A DNA stretch of 64,000 nucleotides from assembly GCF_937958065.1 (NCBI RefSeq), contig NZ_CALFXI010000109.1, positions 101,302 through 165,301 on the forward strand, given 5' to 3'. The notes below the pieces were generated by a model that was given only the letters and a program-made list of their open reading frames with translations, did no database searches and was not told the DNA's origin. The translations under genes were made by a program, and so were the position numbers. Below are positions 17,847-26,695 of this stretch, piece after piece (within the stretch, counting starts at the first letter, position 1; each line of letters opens with the position of its first letter). This stretch comes from an uncultured Steroidobacter sp. (lineage in GTDB: Bacteria; Pseudomonadota; Gammaproteobacteria; Steroidobacterales; Steroidobacteraceae).

Positions 17847-19138
17847 CTACTCTTACACACAGCACCGGACAACGCAGCCGCAAGGATCTGGAATGCACCG
17901 CCGCCGCGACCGCGTACCAACGCGAATTCGTGGCCGAGCTGAAGCAACGTGTCATCGACGCCGGGGAGCCCTTCGCCATCGCCCAAGCAGACACGCCGCA
18001 CGAGATCTTCCATGTCATGGACATTCCGCTGGTCACCAATCAATGGTGGTCGGCGTACATCTCGGCCAAGCAGCTGTCGAATCATTACGACCAGGTGCTG
18101 GGCAACCTGGGCTATCCAGCCAATCGTTGCCGTTACTGCTCGCTCGGTCTGGCGTGCACGCTCGATAACAATCCTCGCGTGGCGCCTTGGGGTGGACTGC
18201 CAAAGCCGACGGTGCTCGTGGCTCGTCTCACCTGCGAGTGCATCGAGCACGTGTTCAGCCAATGGGCCGACGCCCTCGGCAGCGAGTTCTTTCCCCTGGA
18301 AGCGCCGGGCTGGCAGCACAAGGATGCGCAGTGGTTTCGTCACTCCAATCAACATTGGGACGAAGTGTTCGAAGAGCGGCGCATCGAGCTGCTGGTGCGC
18401 GAAATGCGCGAGCTGATTGCATTGCTGGAAGATCGCACCGGCCGGAAGTTCGACGAGGACAAGTTTCGGCAGCTCATGCTCGCGATCAACGAGCAGGAAG
18501 GTTATATCGCCGAAGCCGCCGAGTTGATCGGCGCCGCGCGCCCCTGCCCCGTCTCGATCGCCGAGCAGATGCCGAACACCATGATCCCGCAGTGGCACCG
18601 TGGCTCCCCATGGGCGGTGGCGCACGCGCGTCGCTTCCGTGACGAAGTGAAACAACGCGTTGCCGACGGCGTCGGTATCGGCCATCGCGAACGCCTGCGG
18701 TTGATGTGGATCGGCGCCGGGCTGTGGCACGATCCCGGTTTCTACAGCGCGCTCGAAGATCAATATGGCGCCGTGTTCGTCTGGTCCATGTACATGCCAT
18801 TCGCAGGGCCGCAGTACATTCGAGAGCTGCACGATCGGCCGCTCCATGCGCTGGCAAGCCGCATCTGCTCCATGAATGAAGTGCTGCATCTGCCGCCGTG
18901 GATGAACGAATGGATGGTCAGCGAAGCACAGCGCTGTGACATCGACGCGGCAGTGATGCTCGTGCCGCCGGACAATCGCCTGTCGCAGTCGGGCACGAAG
19001 ATCACCGAACACGCGCTCGCTCGCGCCGGCATACCGACCTTGGCCTTGTCAGCCGATATGGTGAGTGCCAAGGACTGGAGCCACGAGCGCATGGTGCAGC
19101 ATGTCGCCGGATTCCTGCGGCAGGAGGGGCTGCTGTGA
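17843..19138 (+). CDS. 2-hydroxyacyl-CoA dehydratase / benzoyl-CoA reductase-like subunit (BcrB/HgdA type)
   Basis: 431 aa from the ATG at 17843, overlapping the CoA-transferase stop; longer in-frame forms extend backwards through the transferase and are rejected. Residues 57-140 match the family: VMDIPLVTNQWWSAYISAKQ, GYPANRCRYCSLGLAC, WGGLPKPTVLVARLTCEC. Cys96, Cys99, Cys105, Cys131 and Cys133 can supply cluster ligands, unlike its partner at 14575. Known relatives remove water from 2-hydroxyacyl-CoAs or reduce aromatic acyl-CoAs, using an electron injected by an ATP-driven activator. No activator gene is visible in this window. The substrate is unknown. Confidence 0.8.
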   Translation: MTTLTHSTGQRSRKDLECTAAATAYQREFVAELKQRVIDAGEPFAIAQADTPHEIFHVMDIPLVTNQWWSAYISAKQLSNHYDQVLGNLGYPANRCRYCSLGLACTLDNNPRVAPWGGLPKPTVLVARLTCECIEHVFSQWADALGSEFFPLEAPGWQHKDAQWFRHSNQHWDEVFEERRIELLVREMRELIALLEDRTGRKFDEDKFRQLMLAINEQEGYIAEAAELIGAARPCPVSIAEQMPNTMIPQWHRGSPWAVAHARRFRDEVKQRVADGVGIGHRERLRLMWIGAGLWHDPGFYSALEDQYGAVFVWSMYMPFAGPQYIRELHDRPLHALASRICSMNEVLHLPPWMNEWMVSEAQRCDIDAAVMLVPPDNRLSQSGTKITEHALARAGIPTLALSADMVSAKDWSHERMVQHVAGFLRQEGLL

Positions 19139-20175
19139 GGCCCCTGCTTGCCCTACTTATTATATGGATGGCCGGCTGCACCCAGCCGACGCCGGGCGTC
19201 ACCGTGCTCACTTACGCCAGCCCCTTCAGTCCCAGCCATCCCTTCAGCCGCGCCGATGTCGCTTGGATGAAATGGGTGGAGCAGCAGGCCGGCGGCAGCC
19301 TCAGAATTCAGCCGTACTGGTCGGGATCGCTGCTGTCCTCCGAGCATTCCATGCACGAGCTGCGACATGGCGTCGCCGATATCGGTTTGATCACGCCAAT
19401 CTATGCCCGTGGCGGCGCGCATCTGATTCGAGCACAAGCGGGTTTCTACGGAGGCCTGACCACGTTCGAGCAGCAGACCGCGCTGTGGCGTTGCATGGCC
19501 GCGGCGGATCCGCAGTTCGGACGCGAGCTGCACGACCTGAAAGTTCTGGCGGTTCAAGGTGGCAACCTTCCGGGCATCGTCACTCGCGATCGTCCGATCC
19601 GAAGCCTCGCGGATCTGCGTGGCCTGAGGCTGCGTGCGCCGTCGGAGCTGCTGGCCGTGCTCAAGGATCTGGGCGCCGATCCGATCGACATGCCCATGGG
19701 GGAAGTCTATTCGGCCCTCGCCAAAGGCGTGCTCGATGGCGTGGTCGCGCCGCCGGACACGCTCAAGTCACTGCACTTCGCCGAGGTCGCGAAGTACTTC
19801 AACACGATCAAGATTCCTCGAGGTGCGTATGCCGCTCGCGCCATCGGCGAGCGCCGCTGGCGCAGCCTGACTGAGGATCAGCGGGCGCTGCTCGAACGCA
19901 GCACCGGGATTTGGGAGCAAGCGCTCGCGGCCGAGCTTCTGGTCGCGAATGAAGTCGGCTTCACCGCCGGCCGCGAACATCACGTCGAGTTTCACGACAT
20001 GCCCGCCGCTGAGCAGGCGAAGTTCGATGCGCTCTACGAACGCGACGGCGAAGCGCGAGCCCGCGCCCTCGCCCGCTTCGGCATCGATGGCATGCCCACT
20101 TACAGGCTGGCGCGCTCAGTTGCCGCGCAAATCACGGATGACAACGGCATCCACTGCAGCAGAGATCAATCATGA
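19135..20175 (+). CDS. TRAP transporter substrate-binding lipoprotein (DctP-like)
   Basis: 346 aa. The start is GTG 19135, decided by a strong AGGAGGGG five bases upstream; its GTGA overlaps the previous stop. A short leader ends in WMAGCTQP, so Cys14 is a plausible lipidation site. The DctP/TAXI-like fold is supported by GGSLRIQPYWSGSLLSSEHSM, RHGVADIGLITPIYARGG, PIRSLADLRGLRLRAPS and GEVYSALAKGVLDGVVAP. DctP proteins usually bind a carboxylate through a conserved Arg; LRGLRLRAP is the matching segment. It completes the TRAP system of 12804-14578, placed after the enzymes. Confidence 0.9.
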   Translation: MRPLLALLIIWMAGCTQPTPGVTVLTYASPFSPSHPFSRADVAWMKWVEQQAGGSLRIQPYWSGSLLSSEHSMHELRHGVADIGLITPIYARGGAHLIRAQAGFYGGLTTFEQQTALWRCMAAADPQFGRELHDLKVLAVQGGNLPGIVTRDRPIRSLADLRGLRLRAPSELLAVLKDLGADPIDMPMGEVYSALAKGVLDGVVAPPDTLKSLHFAEVAKYFNTIKIPRGAYAARAIGERRWRSLTEDQRALLERSTGIWEQALAAELLVANEVGFTAGREHHVEFHDMPAAEQAKFDALYERDGEARARALARFGIDGMPTYRLARSVAAQITDDNGIHCSRDQS

Positions 20176-21383
20176 GCCTACCGCTGGAAGGAGTTCGAGT
20201 CGCGGATTTCAGCCACGTGATGGCGGGACCGTTCGCCACCCACCTGCTGAGACTGCTCGGTGCGGAAGTGATCAAGATCGAAGCGCCCGGTCGCGGCGAC
20301 GCCATGCGCAACTACGGTGCGGACCGCCGTTACGACGGCATGGCGCCCGCGTTCATTGGCGTGAATGCGGGCAAGAAATCCATCGTACTGGATCTGAAAC
20401 AGCCGCTCGCGCAAGAGGCTGCACGACGCTTGATCGCGACCTCGGACGTACTGCTGGAAAACTTCCGCCCGGGCGTCATGGCGAGATTCGGCCTGGATTA
20501 TGCGTCGGTGCGCCCGTTGCGACCCGAGCTGATCTATTGCTCCATCTCCGGCTATGGACAGAACGGCCCGCGTCGCGACTGGCCGGCCATAGATAACATC
20601 GTGCAGGCGACCACCGGCATGATGACGCTCGGCGGCGCGGCCGGCGATGCGCCGGCGAAGGTGGGCTTTCCCGTGGTCGATACGCTCACCGGTCAGACGG
20701 CCGCGTTCGCGATCCTCGCCGCGTTGTTGCGGCGGCAGCGCGAGCGGCGCGGTGAATACATCGATGTCGCCATGTTCGATGCCAGCATGGCCTTCATGAC
20801 CTCCGCCGTCGTGCCGTATCTGGTGACCGGCAATCCTCCGGAGCGCACTGGAAACATCGGCTACAGCGGACAACCCACCTCGGCGGTATTCAATGCCAGC
20901 GACGGACGACAAATATCACTCGGCGTGGTACAGCAGCCGCAGTTCGAGGCGCTGGCCCGCGAGGTTGGACGCAAGCGTTGGCTGGAGGATCCTCGCTTCC
21001 TGACACCGGATCTGCGGCGCAAACATTCGGCCGAAATGCGCGCCGAGCTCGATCAAGTGTTCGGTGAGGCACCGGCCGCACACTGGGAAAGCCGCTTGAG
21101 CGCCGCCGGCATTCCGTGCGGCATGATCCGTGACGTGACGGAAGCCGTCTCACTGCCCGCTCTCGAAGCACGTCGGCTGAAACTCGGCTTGAACGTGCCT
21201 GGCCTGCCGGATCGCGAACGGGTCGAAATCGTGAACGCCGGCTTTCTGTTCAGTGAAGACCAACCCGGGGTCGACTCGCCCCCGCCGCGCATCGGTCAGC
21301 ACAGCGACGAGATTCTCCAGTCCCTGGGGTTCTCGGCCGCGCAGATCGACTCGATGGGCTCGCAGGCCCGATCGAGCTCGTAG
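20172..21383 (+). CDS. CaiB/BaiF class III CoA-transferase
   Basis: 403 aa, a normal single-domain length, starting in an ATGA overlap with the DctP gene. Family motifs are clear: GVRVADFSHVMAGPFA, LGAEVIKIEAPGRGD, LENFRPGVMARFGLDY, CSISGYGQNGP, and the catalytic Asp in KVGFPVVDTLTGQ, then RRGEYIDVAMFDA. It is the last gene of the eight-gene operon and probably works on the same acid as the fused transferase, for example returning CoA to a product or co-substrate. Its specific pair of acids cannot be read from sequence. Confidence 0.9.
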   Translation: MSLPLEGVRVADFSHVMAGPFATHLLRLLGAEVIKIEAPGRGDAMRNYGADRRYDGMAPAFIGVNAGKKSIVLDLKQPLAQEAARRLIATSDVLLENFRPGVMARFGLDYASVRPLRPELIYCSISGYGQNGPRRDWPAIDNIVQATTGMMTLGGAAGDAPAKVGFPVVDTLTGQTAAFAILAALLRRQRERRGEYIDVAMFDASMAFMTSAVVPYLVTGNPPERTGNIGYSGQPTSAVFNASDGRQISLGVVQQPQFEALAREVGRKRWLEDPRFLTPDLRRKHSAEMRAELDQVFGEAPAAHWESRLSAAGIPCGMIRDVTEAVSLPALEARRLKLGLNVPGLPDRERVEIVNAGFLFSEDQPGVDSPPPRIGQHSDEILQSLGFSAAQIDSMGSQARSSS

Positions 21384-21456
21384 GGCGGGCGCTTGCCTAT
21401 TTTCGACCAGGGCATACCATCCCTCCATCACCTTTGCACGACTCCGATTGCCCGCA

Positions 21457-22140
21457 GTGAGCACCAAGAGAATTACGGACGACAAGCCCGCGCCCAAGAT
21501 GGACCGCCGCTGGGAGCGCACTCGCGCGGCGCTCATGAATGCGGGCCGTACGCTATTCGCGTCGCGTGATGTCGAAGGGGTCACGGTCGATGAAATCGTC
21601 GCGACCGCGGAAGTGGCCAAGGGCAGTTTCTATAATCACTTCGTCGACAAGGACGTGTTCGCTCGTGAAATCGCAAGCTCCGTGCGGCGCCAGGCGGAAC
21701 AGGCCGTCAACGAAGCGAACGCCACCGTGACCGATCCGGCCGCGCACCTGGCTCGCGCCTTGTGCGTGTTCATGCGCTTTGCCATCGAGCATCGCGAGAG
21801 CGCGCAAGTGCTGTGGCGCCTGAACTCCGGCGCAACGATGGTCGACGCGCCGATCAATCGGAACCTTCGCAACAACGTGCAGGAAGGCATCACTCAGCAG
21901 CGCTTCAAGCATGTCGACGTCGAAGTCGCGGCCCTGCTGGTGATGGGCACGATCGTCATTTCGTTGCGGCATGCCCTGGAAGATCGGCTGGTGACGCCAC
22001 CCGTCACCATCGCCAAAGGCATGGCCGCCGGCCTGTTACGTTCCTTGGGCGTGCCCGCCGGTCAGGCCGCCCGGCTCGCCAGCGAAGCCGCCGACGACAT
22101 CCTGATGCCTCAGAAATCCACGCTCGCCGACACGAAATAA
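21457..22140 (+). CDS. TetR-family transcriptional regulator
   Basis: 227 aa from the GTG at 21457; an ATG at 21499 is an alternative start. The helix-turn-helix is textbook: RTRAALMNAGRTLFASRDVEGVTVDEIVATAEVAKGSFYNHF, written here in part. The C-terminal ligand domain has no recognised relative. It follows the CoA-transferase operon by 73 bases, and its end overlaps the convergent TonB-receptor gene by 31 bases. Its target could be the upstream operon, the receptor or the P450 promoter region at 24459-24713, which contains a palindrome. Confidence 0.88.
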   Translation: MSTKRITDDKPAPKMDRRWERTRAALMNAGRTLFASRDVEGVTVDEIVATAEVAKGSFYNHFVDKDVFAREIASSVRRQAEQAVNEANATVTDPAAHLARALCVFMRFAIEHRESAQVLWRLNSGATMVDAPINRNLRNNVQEGITQQRFKHVDVEVAALLVMGTIVISLRHALEDRLVTPPVTIAKGMAAGLLRSLGVPAGQAARLASEAADDILMPQKSTLADTK

Positions 22141-24458
22141 TTCCTCGGTCGCGAGTAGATGAGCTCCGCGTAGCCCGCGGAGGTGCTGAAGGATGAATTG
22201 CCGGCGACGCGATACTGCTCGTCCGTCGCATTGTTCACGCCGGCTCGCAACCGCCACGCGCCCAGCTCCAGCGTGAGCGAAGCATTCAGCAGCGTGACAT
22301 CGTCGAGCTGCGCGACTTCGACGGAGTTGGCCGCATCGAAGAACTGTTCCGAGGTGTAACTGAGGTTGATGCGCGGGGTCAGCGTGGCGTTGCCGACATC
22401 GAAGTCATAACCCACGCCGAGATTCGCCTGCCACTCGGGTGCGAACGGCAGCGTATTGTTCGGGCCGACGGTCTGGGTGGTGCCTGGCACGACCGCGATC
22501 TCATCGAACTGGTTGTCCAGATAGCCGGCGCTGGCCTCCACGAGCAGCCGGCCGGGGGCATAGGTCAGTTCCAGCTCCGCGCCTTCGATGGACGACTTAC
22601 CGGCATTGAACAGCAACGGCACGATGCCGAGCCGGTACGTCAGCTGCATGTTGTCGTAATCGGTGCTGAAGATCGCGCCGTTCAGGCGCAGGTTCGCGCC
22701 GAGCTCGGATTTGAAGCCGAGCTCGACCGTCTCCGCCGTCTCTTCGTCGAACGCCACCGGCAGGTTGCCCGGCGGCGCCAGGTTGTAACGCTGATTGAAG
22801 CCGCCGCTCTTGAAGCCTTGCGACCAGCTCAGATACGTCATCACCGACGGGTTCCAGCGATATTGAACGCTCGCCGAGCCGGTCGTGGACTCATATTTGT
22901 TCTCGAACTGCCGCGGAATGATGTTCAGGCCCGGGCCGGCCACCAGCGGCGTGTTCATCGCGGTCGGAATGACCACCGGGGCGGTCAACGGCGTCACCGT
23001 GAACGAGATGATCTGGATGCCCTTGGTCTCCTCGGTGTAGCGCACGCCCGCGGTCAGGCTCAGCGCATCGGTGACGTTGTAGGTCCATTGGGTGAACAAG
23101 GCGAAGTTGTCGTTCTCGATGAAGGCTCGCTGATAGTCGAGCGAGCCCGGTATCGCACCGCTCGCCACCAGCGGGGGCGGCGCTGCGAAGGGCACGAGCA
23201 GGAAATCGTCGATGCTCTCCTCGAAATAGAAAGCACCGATGACGCCACGCAGGCGGTCGGTCTCGATCAGCCCCTGCAACTCCTGACTGAACTGATCGCC
23301 GGCGCTGGAGTAGTCCGTGTGCAGCACCAGCAGACCGGTATTGTCCGCGTCGCGACTGCCGCTCCAATCCAACTCACGATACGCAGTGATCGACTTGAGC
23401 GCGAAGCTGTCGGTCAACTCCCATCGCAGCGTGCCCGAGACGCCCCAGTTCTCCAGTGTGCTTGCAGCCGGCGCATTGCCGCCGTTGCGATACTTGCCGA
23501 GCTCCCAGGTGGCGTCGTTGGCACAGCGCGGATCCACGATATTCTGCGGTACGGACGGTGGCGGGAACGTCGCGCCCGGACATCCGGCGCCGCGACTGAT
23601 CGCCGCTGGAAAAGCTTGCGTCCCGTTGATCGTGGCGAAGACGAAAGGCGAGCCGTGCTCATCCTCCTTGGTGTAGTCGCCTCGCAGCGTGAGCGACAGG
23701 CTGTCACTTGGCTGCCATTGCAACGACGACTGCAAGGTGTAGGTATCTTCGTTGCCGAGATCGAGACCATCGTAAACGCGCGTGACATAGCCATCGCGCT
23801 GTCGGGCGCCGACCGAGACCCTTGCAGCAAGGCTGTCGGCGATCGGCAGATCGACGGCCACGAAACCTTCGTAGAGATTGTCATCCCCCAGGCCGACGCG
23901 CGCCGTGCCGCCAAACTCCTTGCCTGGCAGCGTCGTGGTCAGCAGGACGGCGCCGCCGATGGTGTTCCGACCGAACAACGTTCCCTGCGGACCACGCAGG
24001 ATCTGAACGTTGGCGACATCGCGAAAGTCGAGCACGCCACCGACCGAGCGGCCCATGTAGACATCGTCGATGTACAAGCCCACGCCCGGATCGACTCCGG
24101 ACGAACCGTCGCTCTGGCCGATGCCGCGGATATAGACCTGTGCGGCCGAATTGTTGCCCGTGAGCGGACCGTAGCTGGCGAACTGCAGATTCGGCGCGAC
24201 TTGATCCAGATCTTCGGTGCTGTTGATCTGCTGACGTTGCAGCGCCGCCGCCGAGAATGCCGAGATGGCAATCGGCGTGTCCTGCAACGATTCCTCGCGC
24301 TTGCGGGCGGTAACGACCACTTCTTCCAACGCGCTCGCCTGTCGCCCCTCCTCGCTGGCATGCGCCGCAAAGCCGACGGGCGCAAACCCGAGGATGAATG
24401 GGATCTGCCATGCGCTCGCCCAGCGACGCGCGCCAGTGAATCTCACTTTCACAGCCAT
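22110..24458 (-). CDS. TonB-dependent outer-membrane receptor
   Basis: 782 aa, preceded by AGGGGGG. A signal peptide (to about residue 33) is followed by ALEEVVVTARKREESLQDTPIAISAF, the TonB-box-like and plug entry typical of receptors for complex organics in sphingomonad and Steroidobacter-type bacteria. Further plug motifs include YIRGIGQSDGSSGVDPGVGLYIDDVY and ILRGPQGTLFGRNTIGGA. The barrel ends in RNYFVSASVDF. The ligand is unknown; such receptors often sit beside catabolic genes. It is divergent from the P450 across a 255-base gap that contains inverted and direct repeats. Confidence 0.92.
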   Translation of the reverse strand: MAVKVRFTGARRWASAWQIPFILGFAPVGFAAHASEEGRQASALEEVVVTARKREESLQDTPIAISAFSAAALQRQQINSTEDLDQVAPNLQFASYGPLTGNNSAAQVYIRGIGQSDGSSGVDPGVGLYIDDVYMGRSVGGVLDFRDVANVQILRGPQGTLFGRNTIGGAVLLTTTLPGKEFGGTARVGLGDDNLYEGFVAVDLPIADSLAARVSVGARQRDGYVTRVYDGLDLGNEDTYTLQSSLQWQPSDSLSLTLRGDYTKEDEHGSPFVFATINGTQAFPAAISRGAGCPGATFPPPSVPQNIVDPRCANDATWELGKYRNGGNAPAASTLENWGVSGTLRWELTDSFALKSITAYRELDWSGSRDADNTGLLVLHTDYSSAGDQFSQELQGLIETDRLRGVIGAFYFEESIDDFLLVPFAAPPPLVASGAIPGSLDYQRAFIENDNFALFTQWTYNVTDALSLTAGVRYTEETKGIQIISFTVTPLTAPVVIPTAMNTPLVAGPGLNIIPRQFENKYESTTGSASVQYRWNPSVMTYLSWSQGFKSGGFNQRYNLAPPGNLPVAFDEETAETVELGFKSELGANLRLNGAIFSTDYDNMQLTYRLGIVPLLFNAGKSSIEGAELELTYAPGRLLVEASAGYLDNQFDEIAVVPGTTQTVGPNNTLPFAPEWQANLGVGYDFDVGNATLTPRINLSYTSEQFFDAANSVEVAQLDDVTLLNASLTLELGAWRLRAGVNNATDEQYRVAGNSSFSTSAGYAELIYSRPRNYFVSASVDF

Positions 24459-24481
24459 CGAGTCCCCCCTTCCCTGAACAT

Positions 24482-24549
24482 CCCACCCGGTGGGTCCATC
24501 GAGTTATATTGAACCATTACGTCACTATTGAACTATTCAGTCAATAGTG
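24482..24549. promoter_or_regulatory. Candidate operator region between TonB receptor and P450
   Basis: A perfect nine-base inverted repeat CACTATTGA / TCAATAGTG (24523-24531 and 24541-24549) has a nine-base spacer. TATTGAAC also occurs as a direct repeat (24507-24514 and 24526-24533) with starts 19 bases apart, and CCCAC-CCG-GTGGG lies at 24482-24494. This AT-rich patch stands out in the GC-rich divergent gap and suits a regulator-binding site. The rest of the gap to 24713 shows nothing further. Confidence 0.5.
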
Positions 24550-24713
24550 GCTCGGGCCGCAAATGGCTCGATCCCGCGGCCCGTTCGGGGCCGTTCCATT
24601 GCCGCCGCTTATGGCCGGGAGAGGCACAAGGTGTTACCTCCGGCGCCCGCATCTGCTCTAGTGTTCCCGTTGCCCTCGCCGGGCCCGATCCCCCTTTTTC
24701 AGCCGACCGCACC

Positions 24714-25916
24714 ATGTCCACCGATCCGTCGCTGCTCAACGAATACGATCCCACCCTTCCGGAAACGTTCGACAGCGTGCATGCCACTTTCGCCGAGCTG
24801 CGCAGCCGCTGTCCGGTCGCCCACAGCACGCAGTTCGACGGGTTCTGGGCGCTGGCACGCTACGAGGACATCGTGAATGTCCTGCGTGATCCGGACCAGT
24901 ACATCACCTCGGTGCGCAACGTCGTGCCCGGCTCGTCCACGACCGGGCGCCGGCCACCGCTGCATTTGAATCCGCCCGAGCACACGCCTTATCGGCGCGC
25001 GATCGATCGCGCGCTCAGCCCGAGCCGTGTCGCCTCGTTACTGCCGGCGACACAGCGCATAGCTATGGAGCTTGCGACAGACCTCCTCGCTCGCGGCGAT
25101 GCGGACCTCGTCGAGCACTTTTCCGCCGTTCTCCCTGTGCGCCTGTTCGGTGAGTGGCTCAGCCTGACTGACGAGCAGACCGCACATCTGGCCACGAACT
25201 CACGTGCCTACATCAAGGCGTGGGAGGCCTTCGACAAGCCCGGCGTGGTCATAGCAGGCGAAGGTCTGGCGGCATTGGCTCGCGAGCTGATCGAACAGCG
25301 TCGCATTCAACCGCTCGACCCGACCATCGACCCGACCAGCTCGCTGCTGTCGGAGCGCGACGCCGACGGCAATCCGTTCCCGGACGTGCTGCTGGCGGGC
25401 TGCGTGCGACAGGTGCTGGTGGTCGGCCTGGTCGCGCCGCCCATTCTGTTGGGCAGCATCGCCGTGCATTTGTCTCGCAATCAGGAGCTGCAACAGCAGT
25501 TGCGCGCCGATCGATCGCTGATCCCGGATGCTGTCGAGGAATTCGTGCGCCTGTACACGCCCTATCGCGGCTTCGCGAGAACCGCTCGTGAGGACGTGAC
25601 CATCCGAGGCCGGACCATTCCCAAAGATGAGCCGATCGCGCTGCTGTATGCCTCGGCGAATCGCGACGAAGCGGTGTTCCCGGAGCCGGACAAGTTCATC
25701 CTGCGTCGACCCAACATCAACCAGCACATCGCTTACGGCCGCGGCCCCCACATGTGTGCCGGTATTCCCCTTGCACGACAGCTGCTGCGCGTCTCGCTGG
25801 ACGCCCTATTGCAGAAGACCAGTCGGTTCGAGCTGAGCGGCGAAGTGCGCATGAGCGGCATGCCCGAAGTGGGACCGTTGTACGTGCCGCTGCGGATGAC
25901 GCCCGCCAGGCGCTAA
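24714..25916 (+). CDS. Cytochrome P450 with atypical I-helix
   Basis: 400 aa from the ATG at 24714; the open frame extends upstream to 24528 but that part is not P450-like. It has the size of a soluble bacterial P450 that uses separate redox partners. The haem loop is AYGRGPHMCAGIPLAR with Cys348 as thiolate ligand, the ExxR motif is EEFVR, and RTAREDVTIRGRTIPKDEPI matches the usual pre-haem strands. The I-helix reads VVGLVAPPILLGS, where most bacterial P450s have AGxE/DTT, so the acid-threonine pair used in oxygen activation is missing. No ferredoxin or reductase gene is adjacent. Its last four bases overlap the convergent OmpA-like gene. Confidence 0.9.
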   Translation: MSTDPSLLNEYDPTLPETFDSVHATFAELRSRCPVAHSTQFDGFWALARYEDIVNVLRDPDQYITSVRNVVPGSSTTGRRPPLHLNPPEHTPYRRAIDRALSPSRVASLLPATQRIAMELATDLLARGDADLVEHFSAVLPVRLFGEWLSLTDEQTAHLATNSRAYIKAWEAFDKPGVVIAGEGLAALARELIEQRRIQPLDPTIDPTSSLLSERDADGNPFPDVLLAGCVRQVLVVGLVAPPILLGSIAVHLSRNQELQQQLRADRSLIPDAVEEFVRLYTPYRGFARTAREDVTIRGRTIPKDEPIALLYASANRDEAVFPEPDKFILRRPNINQHIAYGRGPHMCAGIPLARQLLRVSLDALLQKTSRFELSGEVRMSGMPEVGPLYVPLRMTPARR

Positions 25917-26695
25917 CGTGAAACGACGACTTGCACCCGGCGCATAGCGGCGTCTGCGACGCCCTTGGCCCGCTGCGCCTCGTCCTGCCATTTCACCTCG
26001 TACTGTGCCTCGGTCAGGCCGGCGCCCCGAAGCAGCTCGGCCACCTGCTCGGCGCGACGACGACCGATCTGTTTGTCTTCTTGCATCAGCTGTCCGTTGG
26101 AAAGCAGCGAGGCGGCGCGGTATCCGGTGATCTGCACCCTGGTCGCGTTGCTCTGCCTGGCGTACTCGAAGATCTGTTGCAGCGGCTGCGCGTGGCGAAA
26201 CATCACCAGCGAGTCGAATTCATAACGCAACTCGAATGACTTCGAGGTCTCCAGCTGCTCGGACTTCGGCTGGGTGACGGGATCGCCGAAAGCGAGCCGG
26301 CCCTTGCTCGGCCCCGGCGGGCGCGGCGGCTCGAATGGCAGGTTGTAACGTTCTTCCGCCGGGAGCATCGTGTTGCACGACCCGTCCAGCTCCTGCATCA
26401 CCGACAACGCCACCGGCTTGAGCACGATGCCCCCGCAGATGCGCGGCTCGTCGCTGATCGTACCTTCTACCAGCACTTTGTGACCGAGCCACGGCGGATT
26501 CACTGGCGCGCTCACGTCGGTCTGGATCGTCAGGTAGTAAGTCTCGCCTTCGTATTCAGCGAGCCAGCACGGCACCGTGCTCGTGTCTCGCACGATCGGG
26601 CACGCCACGAAGTTGCGGTGATTCGCGGGCGGCGCCGCTGCCATGACAGCACCGGCCGAGCCGACCAGCGCCAGGGTGACGAGCAGCCTGTTCAT
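25913..26695 (-). CDS. Exported OmpA-like domain protein
   Basis: 260 aa with a signal peptide (MNRLLVTLALVGSAGAVMAA). The C-terminal ~100 residues follow OmpA/MotB-like peptidoglycan-binding folds: FDSLVMFRHAQPLQQIFEYARQ, then VQITGYRA, then QIGRRRAEQVAELLRGAGL. The usual NxxLSxxRA motif is replaced by KQIGRRRAEQV, so peptidoglycan binding is likely but altered. The N-terminal half is unassigned and has several Cys residues. The start overlaps the di-haem cytochrome stop by four bases, so the two are translated together. Confidence 0.7.
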   Translation of the reverse strand: MNRLLVTLALVGSAGAVMAAAPPANHRNFVACPIVRDTSTVPCWLAEYEGETYYLTIQTDVSAPVNPPWLGHKVLVEGTISDEPRICGGIVLKPVALSVMQELDGSCNTMLPAEERYNLPFEPPRPPGPSKGRLAFGDPVTQPKSEQLETSKSFELRYEFDSLVMFRHAQPLQQIFEYARQSNATRVQITGYRAASLLSNGQLMQEDKQIGRRRAEQVAELLRGAGLTEAQYEVKWQDEAQRAKGVADAAMRRVQVVVSR

